A DNA stretch of 36,150 nucleotides from Holophaga sp. Its GTDB lineage: Bacteria; Acidobacteriota; Holophagae; Holophagales; Holophagaceae. Where the stretch lies: contig JARLGP010000258.1 in the NCBI GenBank assembly GCA_031292735.1, positions 1-36,150 of the forward strand. Reading direction: 5' to 3'. Below the pieces are notes generated by a model. The model worked only from the letters and a program-made list of their open reading frames with translations, was not told the DNA's origin and made no database searches. Below, piece after piece: positions 15,689 to 24,643 of this stretch (positions within the stretch are counted from its first letter, which is position 1; every line of letters begins with the position of its first letter). Made by a program: the position numbers and the translations under genes.

Positions 15689-16759
15689 GTGGATGTCGTC
15701 CCTGAACCCCAACAGTTGATGGAAGCCTTCGCCGCCTTCACCCAGGCGTCGGAACAGCTCCAGCAGCGCTACCAGTCGCTCCAGGGCCAGCTGGGCCGGC
15801 TCCAGAACGAGCTGCAGACCGTGCTGGAAACGGTGCCCTTCGCCATCTGGGTGCTGGGCGAGGAGGGCGAGCTGCGTTTCACCAACCGGCCGGAGGCCCT
15901 GGCCGGCCAGTTCACCGACGGGCCCCCGCCCTGGGAGCTGGGCGCCCCCTCGGGCCTGCGCCAGTTCACCGACTCCGCCGGCCGGGAGCGGTTCCTGGAG
16001 CAGGAGAACCGCCCCACCGATTCCGGCCAGATCATCACCCTGCGCGACATCACCGAGGCCCACCTGCGGGCCCAGCAGGCCACCCGGGAAGAGCGGCTCC
16101 AGGCCATGGGCCTGATGGCGGCGGAACTGGCCCACGAGATCCGCAACCCCCTGGGCAGCCTTTCCCTGTTCGCCGGGATGCTGGTGGAGGACCTGCAATC
16201 CCAGCCGGCCCAGGTGGAACTGGCCCAGCACATCCAGATCAGCGTCCAGCGCCTGAACACCCTGGTCACCAACACCCTCACCTTCAGCCGGGACATCACC
16301 CCCAAGCCGAAGGACTTCGCCCTGGCGGAATTCTGGGAGGGCGTGCGGAACGGCAGCAGCCTGCCGGAGAACGTGGCCTGGCAGAACCGGGTGCCCCCCG
16401 AGGCCACCTGGTTCGCCGATCCCGACCTGCTCCGCCAGGTGGGGGTGAACCTGCTGCAGAACGCCGTGCGGTCCATGGACGGCGTGACCGAACCCAGGCT
16501 GGTGCTGTCCGCCGTGCCCGAGGACCTGGACGGCCGGCGCCACTGGCGGATCACCCTGGAGGACAACGGCTGCGGCATCGCCGCCTCGGCCCTGTCCCGG
16601 ATCTTCGACCCGTTCTATACGACCTTCGGCGGCGGCACCGGCCTGGGCCTGGCGGTGAGCCACCGCATCCTCATGGCCCACCGGGGCCTGATGAACATCG
16701 AGAGCAAGCTGGAGCACGGCACCCAGGTGCACCTGCGACTGCCGGCGGCCGAAGGCTGA
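15689..16759 (+). CDS. PAS-type sensor histidine kinase
   Basis: A 356-residue soluble histidine kinase. Residues 15-47 are predicted coiled coil (LQQRYQSLQGQLGRLQNELQ). A PAS-like sensor domain follows (about 45-125), then HisKA dimerisation with H149 in AELAHEIRNPL, the autophosphorylated residue. The ATPase domain has the N box (NLLQNAVRSM), G1 (EDNGCGIA) and G2 (GGGTGLGLAVS). No transmembrane segment, so the signal is sensed in the cytoplasm. The predicted start is GTG at 15689 with no clear ribosome site, so the N-terminus is uncertain. It probably shares the transcript of the genes before it. No response regulator is adjacent; the partner must be elsewhere. Confidence 0.87.
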   Translation: MDVVPEPQQLMEAFAAFTQASEQLQQRYQSLQGQLGRLQNELQTVLETVPFAIWVLGEEGELRFTNRPEALAGQFTDGPPPWELGAPSGLRQFTDSAGRERFLEQENRPTDSGQIITLRDITEAHLRAQQATREERLQAMGLMAAELAHEIRNPLGSLSLFAGMLVEDLQSQPAQVELAQHIQISVQRLNTLVTNTLTFSRDITPKPKDFALAEFWEGVRNGSSLPENVAWQNRVPPEATWFADPDLLRQVGVNLLQNAVRSMDGVTEPRLVLSAVPEDLDGRRHWRITLEDNGCGIAASALSRIFDPFYTTFGGGTGLGLAVSHRILMAHRGLMNIESKLEHGTQVHLRLPAAEG

Positions 16760-16941
16760 ATTATTATTTGATATTCAACTAATGGGACCCGAACGCCCAG
16801 CCGATGAGCAAGGTAGACAACCGGAGCAACCTTTGGCCGGTAACGCATGCCTAAATGGGAACGCCAGGGCTGTGGTTTGGCACTTCACATCGTGATCACC
16901 GCCCCCGGCTGATCCTCCGGGGGCCGTTGCAGGAGCATTCC

Positions 16942-19641
16942 ATGAACTGGTTCCGTTCGCTCAGGCTGTCCACCCAGATGGTCCTCGGTTTCCTCCTGGC
17001 AGCCCTCCTTTCGTCCGCCCTGGGTGGTTTCGGGCTGTACCGGCTCACGGCCCAGGGAGCTGACGCCAGCACCCTGGCGGCCCTCACCCTGGCGCTGGGG
17101 TTCCTGGCGACCATGGGCCTGGGATTCCTGATCACGGGATTCATCAACAAGAAGGTTGCCGACGAACGGGCGGTGATGGCCGACAAGCTGGGCTGGTACC
17201 GGTCCATCATCGATTCCGTGCCGTTCCCGATCCACGTCACCGACATGGACATGAAATGGACCTTCCTGAACAAGGCGTTCGAGAAGATGATGGTCGACCA
17301 GGGCAATGTCCGGGACCTCCAGGATGCCATCGGCCGCCCCTGCTCCACCGCCAACGCCAACATCTGCAGGACCCCCAACTGCGGCATCGTCCAGCTGCGC
17401 GGCGGAGTGAAGGAAAGCTTCTTCGACTGGTGCGGCCTGAACTGCAAGCAGGACACCGCGCCGGTGCTCAACGCCAAGGGGGATACGGTCGGCTACGTGG
17501 AGACCGTCACCGACCTGACCTCGACCCTGCGGATCAAGCACTACACCGAGCGGGAAGTCCAGCGGGTCGCCCTGAACCTGGAACGCCTGAGCGCGGGCGA
17601 TCTCAATCTCGATCTCACCATGGCCGAACCGGACCAGTACACCCGGGAAGCCCATGCGGCCTTCGGCAAGATCAACAACAGCCTGAAATCGGTCGGCGCC
17701 TCGCTCAACGCCCTGGTGGGCGACGTCAACGGCCTGTCGATCAACGCCATCCAGGGGCAGTTCGCCACCCGCGCGGAGGAGAGCAAGCATTCGGGCGAGT
17801 TCAGGAAGGTCATCGAGGGCATCAACAGCACCCTCGACGTGGTGGTGGACAAGCTGGAATGGTACCGCTCGATCATCGATGCCGTCCCCTTCCCGATCCA
17901 CGTCACCGACATGGACATGAAGTGGACCTTCCTCAACGCGTCGTTCGAGAAGCTGATGGTCGACCAGGGCAACGTCAAGAACCGCGAGGACGCCATCGGC
18001 CGGCCCTGCGCCACCGCAAACGCCAACATCTGCAAGACCAAGAACTGCGGCATCGTCCAGCTGCGCGGCGGGGTGAAGGAGAGCTTCTTCGACTGGTGCG
18101 GCATGAACTGCAAACAGGACACCGCCCCGGTGCTGAACGCCAAGGGCCAGACCGTGGGCTATGTGGAGACCGTCACCGACCTCACCCCGACCATGCGGAT
18201 CAAACATTTCACCGAGAAGGAAGTGAAGCGGGTCGCGGTCAACCTCGAACGGCTCGGCAGCGGGGACCTCAACCTCGACCTTTCCCTGCCCGAGGCGGAC
18301 GAGTACACCCACGAAGTGCACGAACAGTTCGGCAGCATCAACAACAGCTTCAAGCTGGTGGGCAGCTCGCTGAACGCGCTGGTGGGCGACGCCAAGATGC
18401 TGGCCGACGCCGCGGTGGCGCTCAAGCTGGAAGTCCGGGCCGACAGCACCCAGCACCACGGCGAATACCGGAAGGTGATCGAGGGCGTCAACGCGACCCT
18501 CGACGCGGTCATCAACCCCTTGAACGCCCTGATTTCGGACCTGAAGCAGCTGGTGGCCGCGGTCATCTCCGGCTGCCTTTCCGAGCGCAGCGATGCCTCC
18601 AGGCACCAGGGCCAGTACCGGGAAGTGGTGCAGGGCCTCAATTCGCTCATCGACGCCATCGTCGCGCCCATCAGCGAGATCAAGCTGGTGATGGCGGCCG
18701 TGGCGGCCGGCGACCTGACCCAGTCCGTGCAGCAGGACTACCAGGGCGAGTTCAAGGTGCTCAAGGACGCCATCAACGACAGCACCGCCAAGCTGGGATC
18801 CACCATCGCCGATGTGCTGGAGGCCTCCAGCAACCTGGTGTCGGCCTCCCAGCAGGTCAGCGCCACCGCCCAGTCCCTGAGCCAGGGCGCCTCCAGGCAG
18901 GCGGCCAGCGTCGAGGAGACCAGCGCCTCCATGGAGGAGATGAGCGCCTCCATCGCCCAGAACAACGAGAACGCCAAGGTCACCGGCGATATCGCCACCC
19001 GCACCGCCAAGGAGGCCAAGGACGGCGGCAAGGCGGTGGAGGAGACCGTGGCCGCCATGAAGCAGATCGCCCACAAGATCTCCATCATCGACGACATCGC
19101 CTACCAGACCAACCTGCTGGCGCTCAACGCCGCCATCGAGGCGGGCCGGGCCGGGGAGCACGGCAAGGGCTTCGCCGTGGTGGCCGCGGAGGTGCGCAAG
19201 CTGGCCGAGCGCAGCCAGGTGGCGGCCGAGGAGATCAGCCGGCTGGCCACCGGCAGCGTGGGCCTGGCGGAAAAGGCCGGGACCCTGCTGGATTCCATCG
19301 TCCCGTCCATCCAGAAGACCGCGGACCTGGTCCAGGAGATCTCGGCCGCTTCGTCCGAACAGAACTCGGGGGTGGGCCAGATCAACGCCGCCATCTCCCA
19401 GATCAGTTCGGCGGTCCAGCAGAGCGCCGCCGCCTCCGAGGAGATGGCGTCCACCTCTGAAGAGATGAACGCGCAGGCGATGGAGCTTCAGGCCAGGATG
19501 GAGTTCTTCACCCTGATCGAAAGCCGGGAGAAGCCCGGCAGGGCGGCGACGGGGCCAGCGCCGCGCAATCCGTCCAGGAACCCGCCGGCCCGGAGTCTCC
19601 ACATTCCAGCCAGACCGGAAGGCGAATTCACCCGGTTCTGA
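16942..19641 (+). CDS. Methyl-accepting chemotaxis protein with two tandem cysteine-rich PAS units
   Basis: An 899-residue chemoreceptor. Two N-terminal membrane helices (about 10-32 and 43-68) have almost no periplasmic loop, so sensing is cytoplasmic. A 222-residue unit starting at residue 81 repeats at 303 with nearly the same sequence; each holds a PAS domain ([20 protein letters not shown]) and a HAMP-like linker (NLERLxxGDLNLDL). Five cysteines recur: C134, C142, C147, C164, C168 and C356, C364, C369, C386, C390. More HAMP-like segments follow (about 525-620), then the signalling hairpin with [20 protein letters not shown]. No C-terminal CheR-binding pentapeptide. AGGAG 7 bases before ATG 16942 fixes the start; the upstream frame from 16855 is rejected. 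Confidence 0.92.
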   Translation: MNWFRSLRLSTQMVLGFLLAALLSSALGGFGLYRLTAQGADASTLAALTLALGFLATMGLGFLITGFINKKVADERAVMADKLGWYRSIIDSVPFPIHVTDMDMKWTFLNKAFEKMMVDQGNVRDLQDAIGRPCSTANANICRTPNCGIVQLRGGVKESFFDWCGLNCKQDTAPVLNAKGDTVGYVETVTDLTSTLRIKHYTEREVQRVALNLERLSAGDLNLDLTMAEPDQYTREAHAAFGKINNSLKSVGASLNALVGDVNGLSINAIQGQFATRAEESKHSGEFRKVIEGINSTLDVVVDKLEWYRSIIDAVPFPIHVTDMDMKWTFLNASFEKLMVDQGNVKNREDAIGRPCATANANICKTKNCGIVQLRGGVKESFFDWCGMNCKQDTAPVLNAKGQTVGYVETVTDLTPTMRIKHFTEKEVKRVAVNLERLGSGDLNLDLSLPEADEYTHEVHEQFGSINNSFKLVGSSLNALVGDAKMLADAAVALKLEVRADSTQHHGEYRKVIEGVNATLDAVINPLNALISDLKQLVAAVISGCLSERSDASRHQGQYREVVQGLNSLIDAIVAPISEIKLVMAAVAAGDLTQSVQQDYQGEFKVLKDAINDSTAKLGSTIADVLEASSNLVSASQQVSATAQSLSQGASRQAASVEETSASMEEMSASIAQNNENAKVTGDIATRTAKEAKDGGKAVEETVAAMKQIAHKISIIDDIAYQTNLLALNAAIEAGRAGEHGKGFAVVAAEVRKLAERSQVAAEEISRLATGSVGLAEKAGTLLDSIVPSIQKTADLVQEISAASSEQNSGVGQINAAISQISSAVQQSAAASEEMASTSEEMNAQAMELQARMEFFTLIESREKPGRAATGPAPRNPSRNPPARSLHIPARPEGEFTRF

Positions 19642-19652
19642 AGCCCGGGAGC

Positions 19653-19679
19653 GGGCCGGGGCGATGGCCGCCCCGGCCC
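19653..19679. terminator. Shared terminator between convergent genes
   Basis: GGGCCGGGGCG and CGCCCCGGCCC form a perfect 11-bp stem with a 5-base loop in the 41 bases between the chemoreceptor (plus) and the sigma-54 regulator (minus) stops. There is no T-run, but the position suits a bidirectional terminator. Confidence 0.7.
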
Positions 19680-19682
19680 GGT

Positions 19683-21614
19683 TCAGGAGATCTGGTACTG
19701 CCCCATCTTCCGGTACAGCAGCGGCCGGGAGATCCCCAGCAGCTTGGCGGCCTGGGCCTTGTTGTTGTTGGTGCGGGCCAGGGCGAACCCGATGGCGCGG
19801 CGTTCCGCCTTCTCCACCACCAGGTCCAGCGGGCATTCCTCGTTCTCGCTGAACTGGCCGCCGCTGGAGCCCACGCTCAGCAGGATCATGCGCACCTGGT
19901 CCTCGCTGATGAGGTTGTCGCGCACGATGGTGAATGTGCGTTCCAGGATGTTGCGCAGCTCGCGGATGTTGCCCGGCCAGGAGTATTCCTCCAGCAGCCG
20001 CTTGGCGCCGTCGGTGAGCGACTTGGTGCGGATGCCCTGGGTCTGCTGCAGCTCGGCCCAGAACAGCTTGGCCAGGGCCTTCACGTCGCCGGGACGCTCG
20101 CGCAGGGGGGGGATCACGATGGGGATCACGTTGAGCCGGAAGAACAGGTCGCGCCGGAACTTCTTCTGCTCCACCATGGCCCACAGGTCCTGGTTGGTGG
20201 CGGCGATCACCCGCACGTCCACCGGGATGGTGCCTTCCCCGCCCACCTTGTCCACTTCCCGCTCCTGCAGCACCCGCAGCAGCTTGGACTGGGTGGCCAG
20301 GGGCATGTCGCCGATCTCGTCCAGGAAGATGGTGCCGCCGTTGGCCAGTTCGAACTTCCCGGCCCGGCCGCCCTTCTTGGCGCCGGTGAAGGCGCCGTCG
20401 GCGTAGCCGAACAGCTCGGACTCGAACAGGGTCTCGGTGATGGCCGAGCAGTTCACCCGCACGAACGGGCCGCTGTAGCGCGGGCTCAGGTTGTGGATGG
20501 CGTGGGCGAACACCTCCTTGCCCACTCCGCTCTCGCCCAGCAACAGGATGGTGGAGTTGGTGGGGGCGCCCATCATGGCCCTCTCCTTGGCCTGGATGCT
20601 GCTCTCGGACTGGGCGACGATGTCGTCGAAGCTGAACCGGGTGTCGGCCCGCACCGGCCCCTTGCTCTTGCGCAGCGCCTCCAGTTCCATCTGCAGCCGC
20701 TTGGCCTTCACCGCCAGCCGGTAGAGCTCCTGGAAGTCCTGGAACACGATCTTGCCCACCGCCCCCAGGCACCGGCCGTCCTTGAAGATGGGGATCCGGC
20801 TCACCACGTACTCGTGGCCGTGGATCTTCTGGATCTCGTCCAGCTCCGCCACCCCGGTCTGGGCCACGATGTGCATGCGGGTGTTCTCGATCACCTCGGT
20901 CACCGGGTGCCCCTCGGCCTCGGCCCGGGTCACGTTGTGGATCTTCAGGTAGCTTTCGTTCACCAGGGTGATGATCCCCCGGGTGTCCACCACCTGCAGG
21001 CCTTCCACCCCGATGTCCAGTACCCGCTTGAGCAGGTCCACCTTCTCCAGGGCCTCCCGGTGGCCCTGGTCGAGATGGTCGGTGAGCTCGAACAGCACCA
21101 GGGCACCGATTCCGCCGGGGGCCGCGCGCACCAGGAGCACCATGAAGCAGCGTTCCTGGTTCTGCACGAACCAGAAGGACACCGGCACATCGCTGATCCG
21201 GCCGCCCACGGGATGCCCGGGCAGCACGTCGCGCACCAGCACCGGCGGCCGGGAGAACGGTTCCGGGAAGGCCTTGCGCAGGGCCTCGTTGGCGAACAGG
21301 ATCTCCTCCGAGTCGCGGATCAGGGCCACCATGGGCTTGTTCTCCCCGGACAGCACGGCGTGCAGCAGCTCCCGCCACAGCCCGACCCCGGTGAGCGCCG
21401 GACGCGCGGAAACCGCGGCGCCGGGGGGCAGCAGGTGCTCCCCCACCGGATCCTCGGGGGCCCAGGCCGCCCTCCGCTGGGCCTGCGCCAGGAACACCGG
21501 CAGGTCGAAGAAGCCGCAGGGCTCCTCCCCGGCCTCCGCCACCGCCACCCAGGTGCGGCCTTCGGCCAGCAGGCTCTCGATGACGCCGCCAACCGCACGA
21601 TCACGGGAAACCAT
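19683..21614 (-). CDS. Sigma-54-dependent PAS/AAA+/Fis transcription activator, likely regulator of the hpd operon
   Basis: A 643-residue bacterial enhancer-binding protein. An N-terminal sensory part includes a PAS domain (about 190-300, [19 protein letters not shown]). The AAA+ domain has Walker A GESGVGKE (360-367), the sigma-54 contact loop GAFTGA (407-412) and Walker [10 protein letters not shown] (428-436). A Fis-type helix-turn-helix ends the protein ([17 protein letters not shown]). Start 21614 is chosen because AGGA precedes it by about 8 bases and because a sigma-70 promoter at 21664-21692 would leave upstream Met codons unusable. It lies 198 bases downstream of hpdA, same strand, and is the only activator near the sigma-54 promoter of hpdB, so it probably senses an arylacetate. 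Confidence 0.9.
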   Translation of the reverse strand: MVSRDRAVGGVIESLLAEGRTWVAVAEAGEEPCGFFDLPVFLAQAQRRAAWAPEDPVGEHLLPPGAAVSARPALTGVGLWRELLHAVLSGENKPMVALIRDSEEILFANEALRKAFPEPFSRPPVLVRDVLPGHPVGGRISDVPVSFWFVQNQERCFMVLLVRAAPGGIGALVLFELTDHLDQGHREALEKVDLLKRVLDIGVEGLQVVDTRGIITLVNESYLKIHNVTRAEAEGHPVTEVIENTRMHIVAQTGVAELDEIQKIHGHEYVVSRIPIFKDGRCLGAVGKIVFQDFQELYRLAVKAKRLQMELEALRKSKGPVRADTRFSFDDIVAQSESSIQAKERAMMGAPTNSTILLLGESGVGKEVFAHAIHNLSPRYSGPFVRVNCSAITETLFESELFGYADGAFTGAKKGGRAGKFELANGGTIFLDEIGDMPLATQSKLLRVLQEREVDKVGGEGTIPVDVRVIAATNQDLWAMVEQKKFRRDLFFRLNVIPIVIPPLRERPGDVKALAKLFWAELQQTQGIRTKSLTDGAKRLLEEYSWPGNIRELRNILERTFTIVRDNLISEDQVRMILLSVGSSGGQFSENEECPLDLVVEKAERRAIGFALARTNNNKAQAAKLLGISRPLLYRKMGQYQIS

Positions 21615-21663
21615 CGGTAGGTCCTGCAACTGCCGTTGAGGGGCTTGGGTTACCATGGGGTTT

Positions 21664-21692
21664 ATTATCCCTGCATTCCTACGCCCCATCAA
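21664..21692 (-). promoter_or_regulatory. Sigma-70-type promoter of the enhancer-binding protein gene
   Basis: On the minus strand TTGATG (21687-21692) and GATAAT (21664-21669) are separated by exactly 17 bases. The start point would lie near 21657, about 43 bases before ATG 21614. This gives the regulator its own housekeeping promoter, apart from the sigma-54 operon it is thought to control. Confidence 0.6.
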
Positions 21693-21752
21693 CCAACCGT
21701 TGTGCCCAATTACTCAATTTAACTTAGTTTATTTTCAGCAGAAATAACTTCA

Positions 21753-21785
21753 GCCAAGCGTCCGGTAGCACATCGGCCGCTTGGC
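21753..21785 (-). terminator. Hairpin at the end of the hpd operon
   Basis: GCCAAGCG and CGCTTGGC form a perfect 8-bp stem, extended by partly paired inner bases, 28 bases after hpdA ends. In the minus direction it is followed by TGAAGTTATTTCTG, a weak T-rich tail. Probably terminates the decarboxylase operon before the regulator promoter. Confidence 0.6.
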
Positions 21786-21812
21786 AATGAAATTCATCGT
21801 GCCGGGGAGAAT

Positions 21813-22766
21813 CTAGAAGGGTGTTTCCCAGCCGGTGTAGCAGGTGAGGCCCTCGTCCCGAACCCATTGGGCCTGGACCCCCAGATCCTCCTTGTTCATG
21901 CCTTCCACGTCCTTGTAGGGATAGTCGCGCCCCACCTGGCGCCACTTGGATTCGCCCAGGCGGTGGAAAGGCAGCAAATTGATCACTTCCAGCCCGCACT
22001 GCCTGACGAACCGCGCGGTGGCGCGGATGTTGGCCTCGGAATCGTTGAACCCGGGGATCACCGGGATGCGGATCACCACGAAGCAGTCCAGGTCCGAATC
22101 GGCCAGCAGCTTGATGTTCTTCAGGATGAGCGAGTTGTCCACCCCGGTCTTGGCCTTGTGGGCCACCGGGTCCATGTTCTTGATGTCGATGAAGACCCAG
22201 CCCAGCATGGCGACCGCCTCCATGAAATAGTCCGAAGGCAGGTTGGCGGTGGTTTCGGCGCAGGTGTTGATCCGGATCTCCCGGCAGCGGCGCAGCAGGG
22301 GCAGCATGAAATTCCGCTGCAGCAGCGGCTCGCCGCCGGAGAAGGATACCCCGCCCCGGGCGCCCCAGTAGCTGCGGTCCCGCTGCAGGATGGCGATCAG
22401 CTGCTCCACCGTGTAGGTCTTCCCGCTCAGCACATTGCCTTCGTGGTAGCAGAAGGCCACGCACTCGTGGGTGGTGCAGTCCTGGCACAGGGTCCGGTCG
22501 AAGGTTTCCAGGCCGTCCGCCCCCAGGGAGATGGCTCCCCTGGGGCAGGCTTCCATGCACTTGCCGCAGTGCTGGCAGCGCTGATCGCGATGCATCACCA
22601 CGGCCTTCTTGAACAGCCCTTCCGGGTTGCAGCACCATTCGCAGGCGAGGGGGCAACCGTTGAGGAACACGGTGGTCCGGGTTCCGGGTCCATCGTGGAC
22701 GGAATGGGCTTGAATATCGAAGATGAGCCCAGTGGGTCCCTCTTGCTCGATGGTCGGGTTAGACAC
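21813..22766 (-). CDS. hpdA: Glycyl radical enzyme activase of the arylacetate decarboxylase
   Basis: A 317-residue radical-SAM enzyme that uses S-adenosylmethionine to place the glycyl radical on HpdB. C38, C42 and C45 (NGCPLACEWC) bind the SAM-type 4Fe-4S cluster. Two further clusters of the ferredoxin insert are supported by C64, C67, C70, C74 and C94, C97, C102, C106. The FSGGEP motif and the C-terminal INLLPFHRLGESKW match 4-hydroxyphenylacetate decarboxylase activases. Length matches the C. difficile protein (about 316) as I remember it. The start codon is GTG, with AAGGAGG 4 bases before it, and it is 19 bases behind the transporter gene. Confidence 0.92.
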   Translation of the reverse strand: MSNPTIEQEGPTGLIFDIQAHSVHDGPGTRTTVFLNGCPLACEWCCNPEGLFKKAVVMHRDQRCQHCGKCMEACPRGAISLGADGLETFDRTLCQDCTTHECVAFCYHEGNVLSGKTYTVEQLIAILQRDRSYWGARGGVSFSGGEPLLQRNFMLPLLRRCREIRINTCAETTANLPSDYFMEAVAMLGWVFIDIKNMDPVAHKAKTGVDNSLILKNIKLLADSDLDCFVVIRIPVIPGFNDSEANIRATARFVRQCGLEVINLLPFHRLGESKWRQVGRDYPYKDVEGMNKEDLGVQAQWVRDEGLTCYTGWETPF

Positions 22767-22785
22767 CTCGCCTCCTTCATTCCGT

Positions 22786-24255
22786 TCAGTTCTTGGTGAA
22801 ATGGGGTTCCAGCGGCAACTTGGCTTCCGCGGGTTTGGAATACTCCAGCTTGAGCGGCAGGGTGGTCGCCAGCAGGATGGAAACGGCGAACGAGCACAGC
22901 GCGAACCAGATGGAGTAGGTGTACTTGCCTGAGAAATCCTTCAGCCAGCCGCCGATGTACGAGCCCAGGAAGGGCCCGATGCCCATGACGATCATGGTGG
23001 CCAGGCCCCAGATCTTGCCCAGGGTCTTGCGGCCGTAGAGAGCGCCAGTGTAGCCCACCACGCCGCCGGGCACGATGGCCCAGTAGATGGCGAAGATGAA
23101 GCAGGCGATGTAGGCGAACACGTCACTGCTGGGGCTGGCCAGCAGCAGCAGGCAGGCCAGCACGCCGGTGGCGGGGCCCACCAGCAGCATGATCTTGCGG
23201 CCCTTGGCTTCGATGCCCACCCGCTGGACCACCTTGTCGGCGATCTTGCCCATGATCGGCATGGAGAAGATGCCCACCAGTCCGATCAGGGCGTAGATGT
23301 TGGTGGCCTTCTTGAGGTTGTAGCCCACATCCTGGGTCCAGTAGCTGACCACCTGGGTCCAGATCAGGAATTCACCCATCATGCTGGTGAGGAAGGTGAA
23401 GATGGCGCCCCAGATGGCGTACTTGGCGAAGGCTTCGCCGGTGGTCCATTCCTGCTCGGCCACGGGGGCGGCGCCGGGAGCGGCGGCCATGCCGCCGAAC
23501 GGCTTCATGCCGTAGTGCTCGGGGGTGTTCTTGGCCACCAGCACGGCCACCACCAGGGCGATGAAGACGATGACGCCGAGGATGGTCATCTGGAAGCGCC
23601 AGGCGGCCTCCAGTCCCTGCAGGGCTTCCTTCACCGCCGGCATGGCCAGCACGGAAGGATCGTGGAGCTTGGCGGCCACGGCCAGGGCCAGTTCCTTGGG
23701 CGCGAGGGTCGCGCCGTTGGGCAGGATCGAGCGGATGGCGCCGTCCAGCTTGGCCTGGCTGGCTCCCAGGGCGGGCTTGACCACCATGGCGAGCACGAAC
23801 TGGGCCATGGGCCCGCCGGCGAAGGCGAATCCCCACATGGTGGCGTAGGACTTGCCGATATACCACTTGCGCACCGAAACGGTGGAGGTCACCCAGAGCA
23901 TGCCGGTGGCGATGCCGCCCAGCAGGCCGAAGGTGAACAGGTAGGCCAGGTGGCTGTCGATCCAGGCGGTGAGCACGAAGCCCAGGCAGCCGAACACGGC
24001 GGCCACGGAATACACCGGCTTGGTGCCCCACTTGTCCAGCATCATGCCGCTGAAGTAGGCCGTGATCGCGTAGAACACCATCATGAGCGAGTAGCCCAGC
24101 GTCACCTGGGCGCTGGTCCAGCCGAGGGTAACGGCCATGGGTCCCTTCAGGATGGCGAAGGTGGCCCGATAGCCGAACAGGCAGAACACCGCCAGCCAGG
24201 ACGCGAACACTACGGACCAGCCGTAATACTTGGCTTTGGTCTCTTCCATTGTCAT
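22786..24255 (-). CDS. MFS transporter, OFA (oxalate/formate antiporter)-like, arylacetate transport candidate
   Basis: A 489-residue inner-membrane carrier with about 12 helices; N-terminus YYGWSVVFASWLAVFCLFGY and the loop motif SGMMLDKWGTKP resemble OFA-family anion carriers. A loop of about 55 residues between helices 6 and 7 (KPALGASQ... to AAW, roughly 165-225) is longer than usual. It sits between hpdC and hpdA, 113 bases after hpdC and 19 before hpdA. It therefore probably imports the aryl acid substrate, possibly in exchange for bicarbonate or another anion; exchange with product p-cresol would be unusual. GGAGAG lies 6 bases before ATG 24255. Substrate is inference from position. 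Confidence 0.78.
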   Translation of the reverse strand: MTMEETKAKYYGWSVVFASWLAVFCLFGYRATFAILKGPMAVTLGWTSAQVTLGYSLMMVFYAITAYFSGMMLDKWGTKPVYSVAAVFGCLGFVLTAWIDSHLAYLFTFGLLGGIATGMLWVTSTVSVRKWYIGKSYATMWGFAFAGGPMAQFVLAMVVKPALGASQAKLDGAIRSILPNGATLAPKELALAVAAKLHDPSVLAMPAVKEALQGLEAAWRFQMTILGVIVFIALVVAVLVAKNTPEHYGMKPFGGMAAAPGAAPVAEQEWTTGEAFAKYAIWGAIFTFLTSMMGEFLIWTQVVSYWTQDVGYNLKKATNIYALIGLVGIFSMPIMGKIADKVVQRVGIEAKGRKIMLLVGPATGVLACLLLLASPSSDVFAYIACFIFAIYWAIVPGGVVGYTGALYGRKTLGKIWGLATMIVMGIGPFLGSYIGGWLKDFSGKYTYSIWFALCSFAVSILLATTLPLKLEYSKPAEAKLPLEPHFTKN

Positions 24256-24306
24256 CTCTCCAATGATTGAAGAACGATCGGGTTAAGACGGATGCTCCTC
24301 CCACAG

Positions 24307-24348
24307 CCCTTCCCAGCTCCCGCGAAGGCTCGCGGAAGCCAGGAAGGG
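24307..24348 (-). repeat. Intercistronic hairpin between hpdC and the transporter gene
   Basis: CCCTTCC (24307-24313) pairs with GGAAGGG (24342-24348), and inside it TCCCGCGA pairs with TCGCGGA. The structure lies in the 113-base gap. It may stabilise the upstream hpdBC part of the message or attenuate transcription, so that transporter and activase are made at a lower level. No T-run follows. Confidence 0.6.
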
Positions 24349-24368
24349 AGGGTGGGGCGTGTCTAAGG

Positions 24369-24641
24369 TCAGTTCGCCTTGTAGTGGTCGCAGGTCACGG
24401 CCACCATCTCGGGATAGGCGAAGAACTTCGGCTCATGGGTGGAGATCTTGCAGATGCCCATCTCGATCGTATCTGCCGTTGCGGCAAATTCCCTGCAGTT
24501 CCTGCATTTGGGCGCGAGGTTGAATTCCTCGCACTGTTCGCTGTCGGCCAGCACGATTTCCTTGGTGCGGTGGCAGATGCCCTTGGTCACGTCGACGGGG
24601 GCGAAGTTCCGGCAATCCCGGTGGTTGAGTTTGGTGGTCAT
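24369..24641 (-). CDS. hpdC: Small iron-sulfur subunit of arylacetate decarboxylase
   Basis: A 90-residue protein with two 4Fe-4S sites, as in HpdC, the small subunit that 4-hydroxyphenylacetate decarboxylases need for assembly and stability. The ligands line up fully: H7, C10, C23 and C37 for the first cluster, and C46, C49, C64 and C84 for the second. RDCRNFAPVDVTKGICHRT resembles the start of the C. difficile subunit. The ATG lies 2 bases after the hpdB stop, with GAGGGG ahead of it, so the two are translationally coupled. Presence of this subunit is a strong marker of the HPAD branch of glycyl radical enzymes. Confidence 0.93.
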   Translation of the reverse strand: MTTKLNHRDCRNFAPVDVTKGICHRTKEIVLADSEQCEEFNLAPKCRNCREFAATADTIEMGICKISTHEPKFFAYPEMVAVTCDHYKAN

Positions 24642-24643
24642 GG

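Noticed and set aside
13217..16732. Long minus-strand open frame (1171 codons) opposite the HEAT and kinase genes
   Set aside because: Gly/Gln/His-rich composition and full overlap with recognisable genes on the plus strand.
16855..16941. Upstream extension of the chemoreceptor
   Set aside because: Precedes a good ribosome site and would put a charged, non-signal stretch before the first membrane helix.
16885..21378. Very long minus-strand open frame (1497 codons) across the chemoreceptor and regulator
   Set aside because: Its translation is Gly/Arg/His-rich low-complexity sequence with no domain, opposite two clear genes. It is a shadow of GC-rich codon use.
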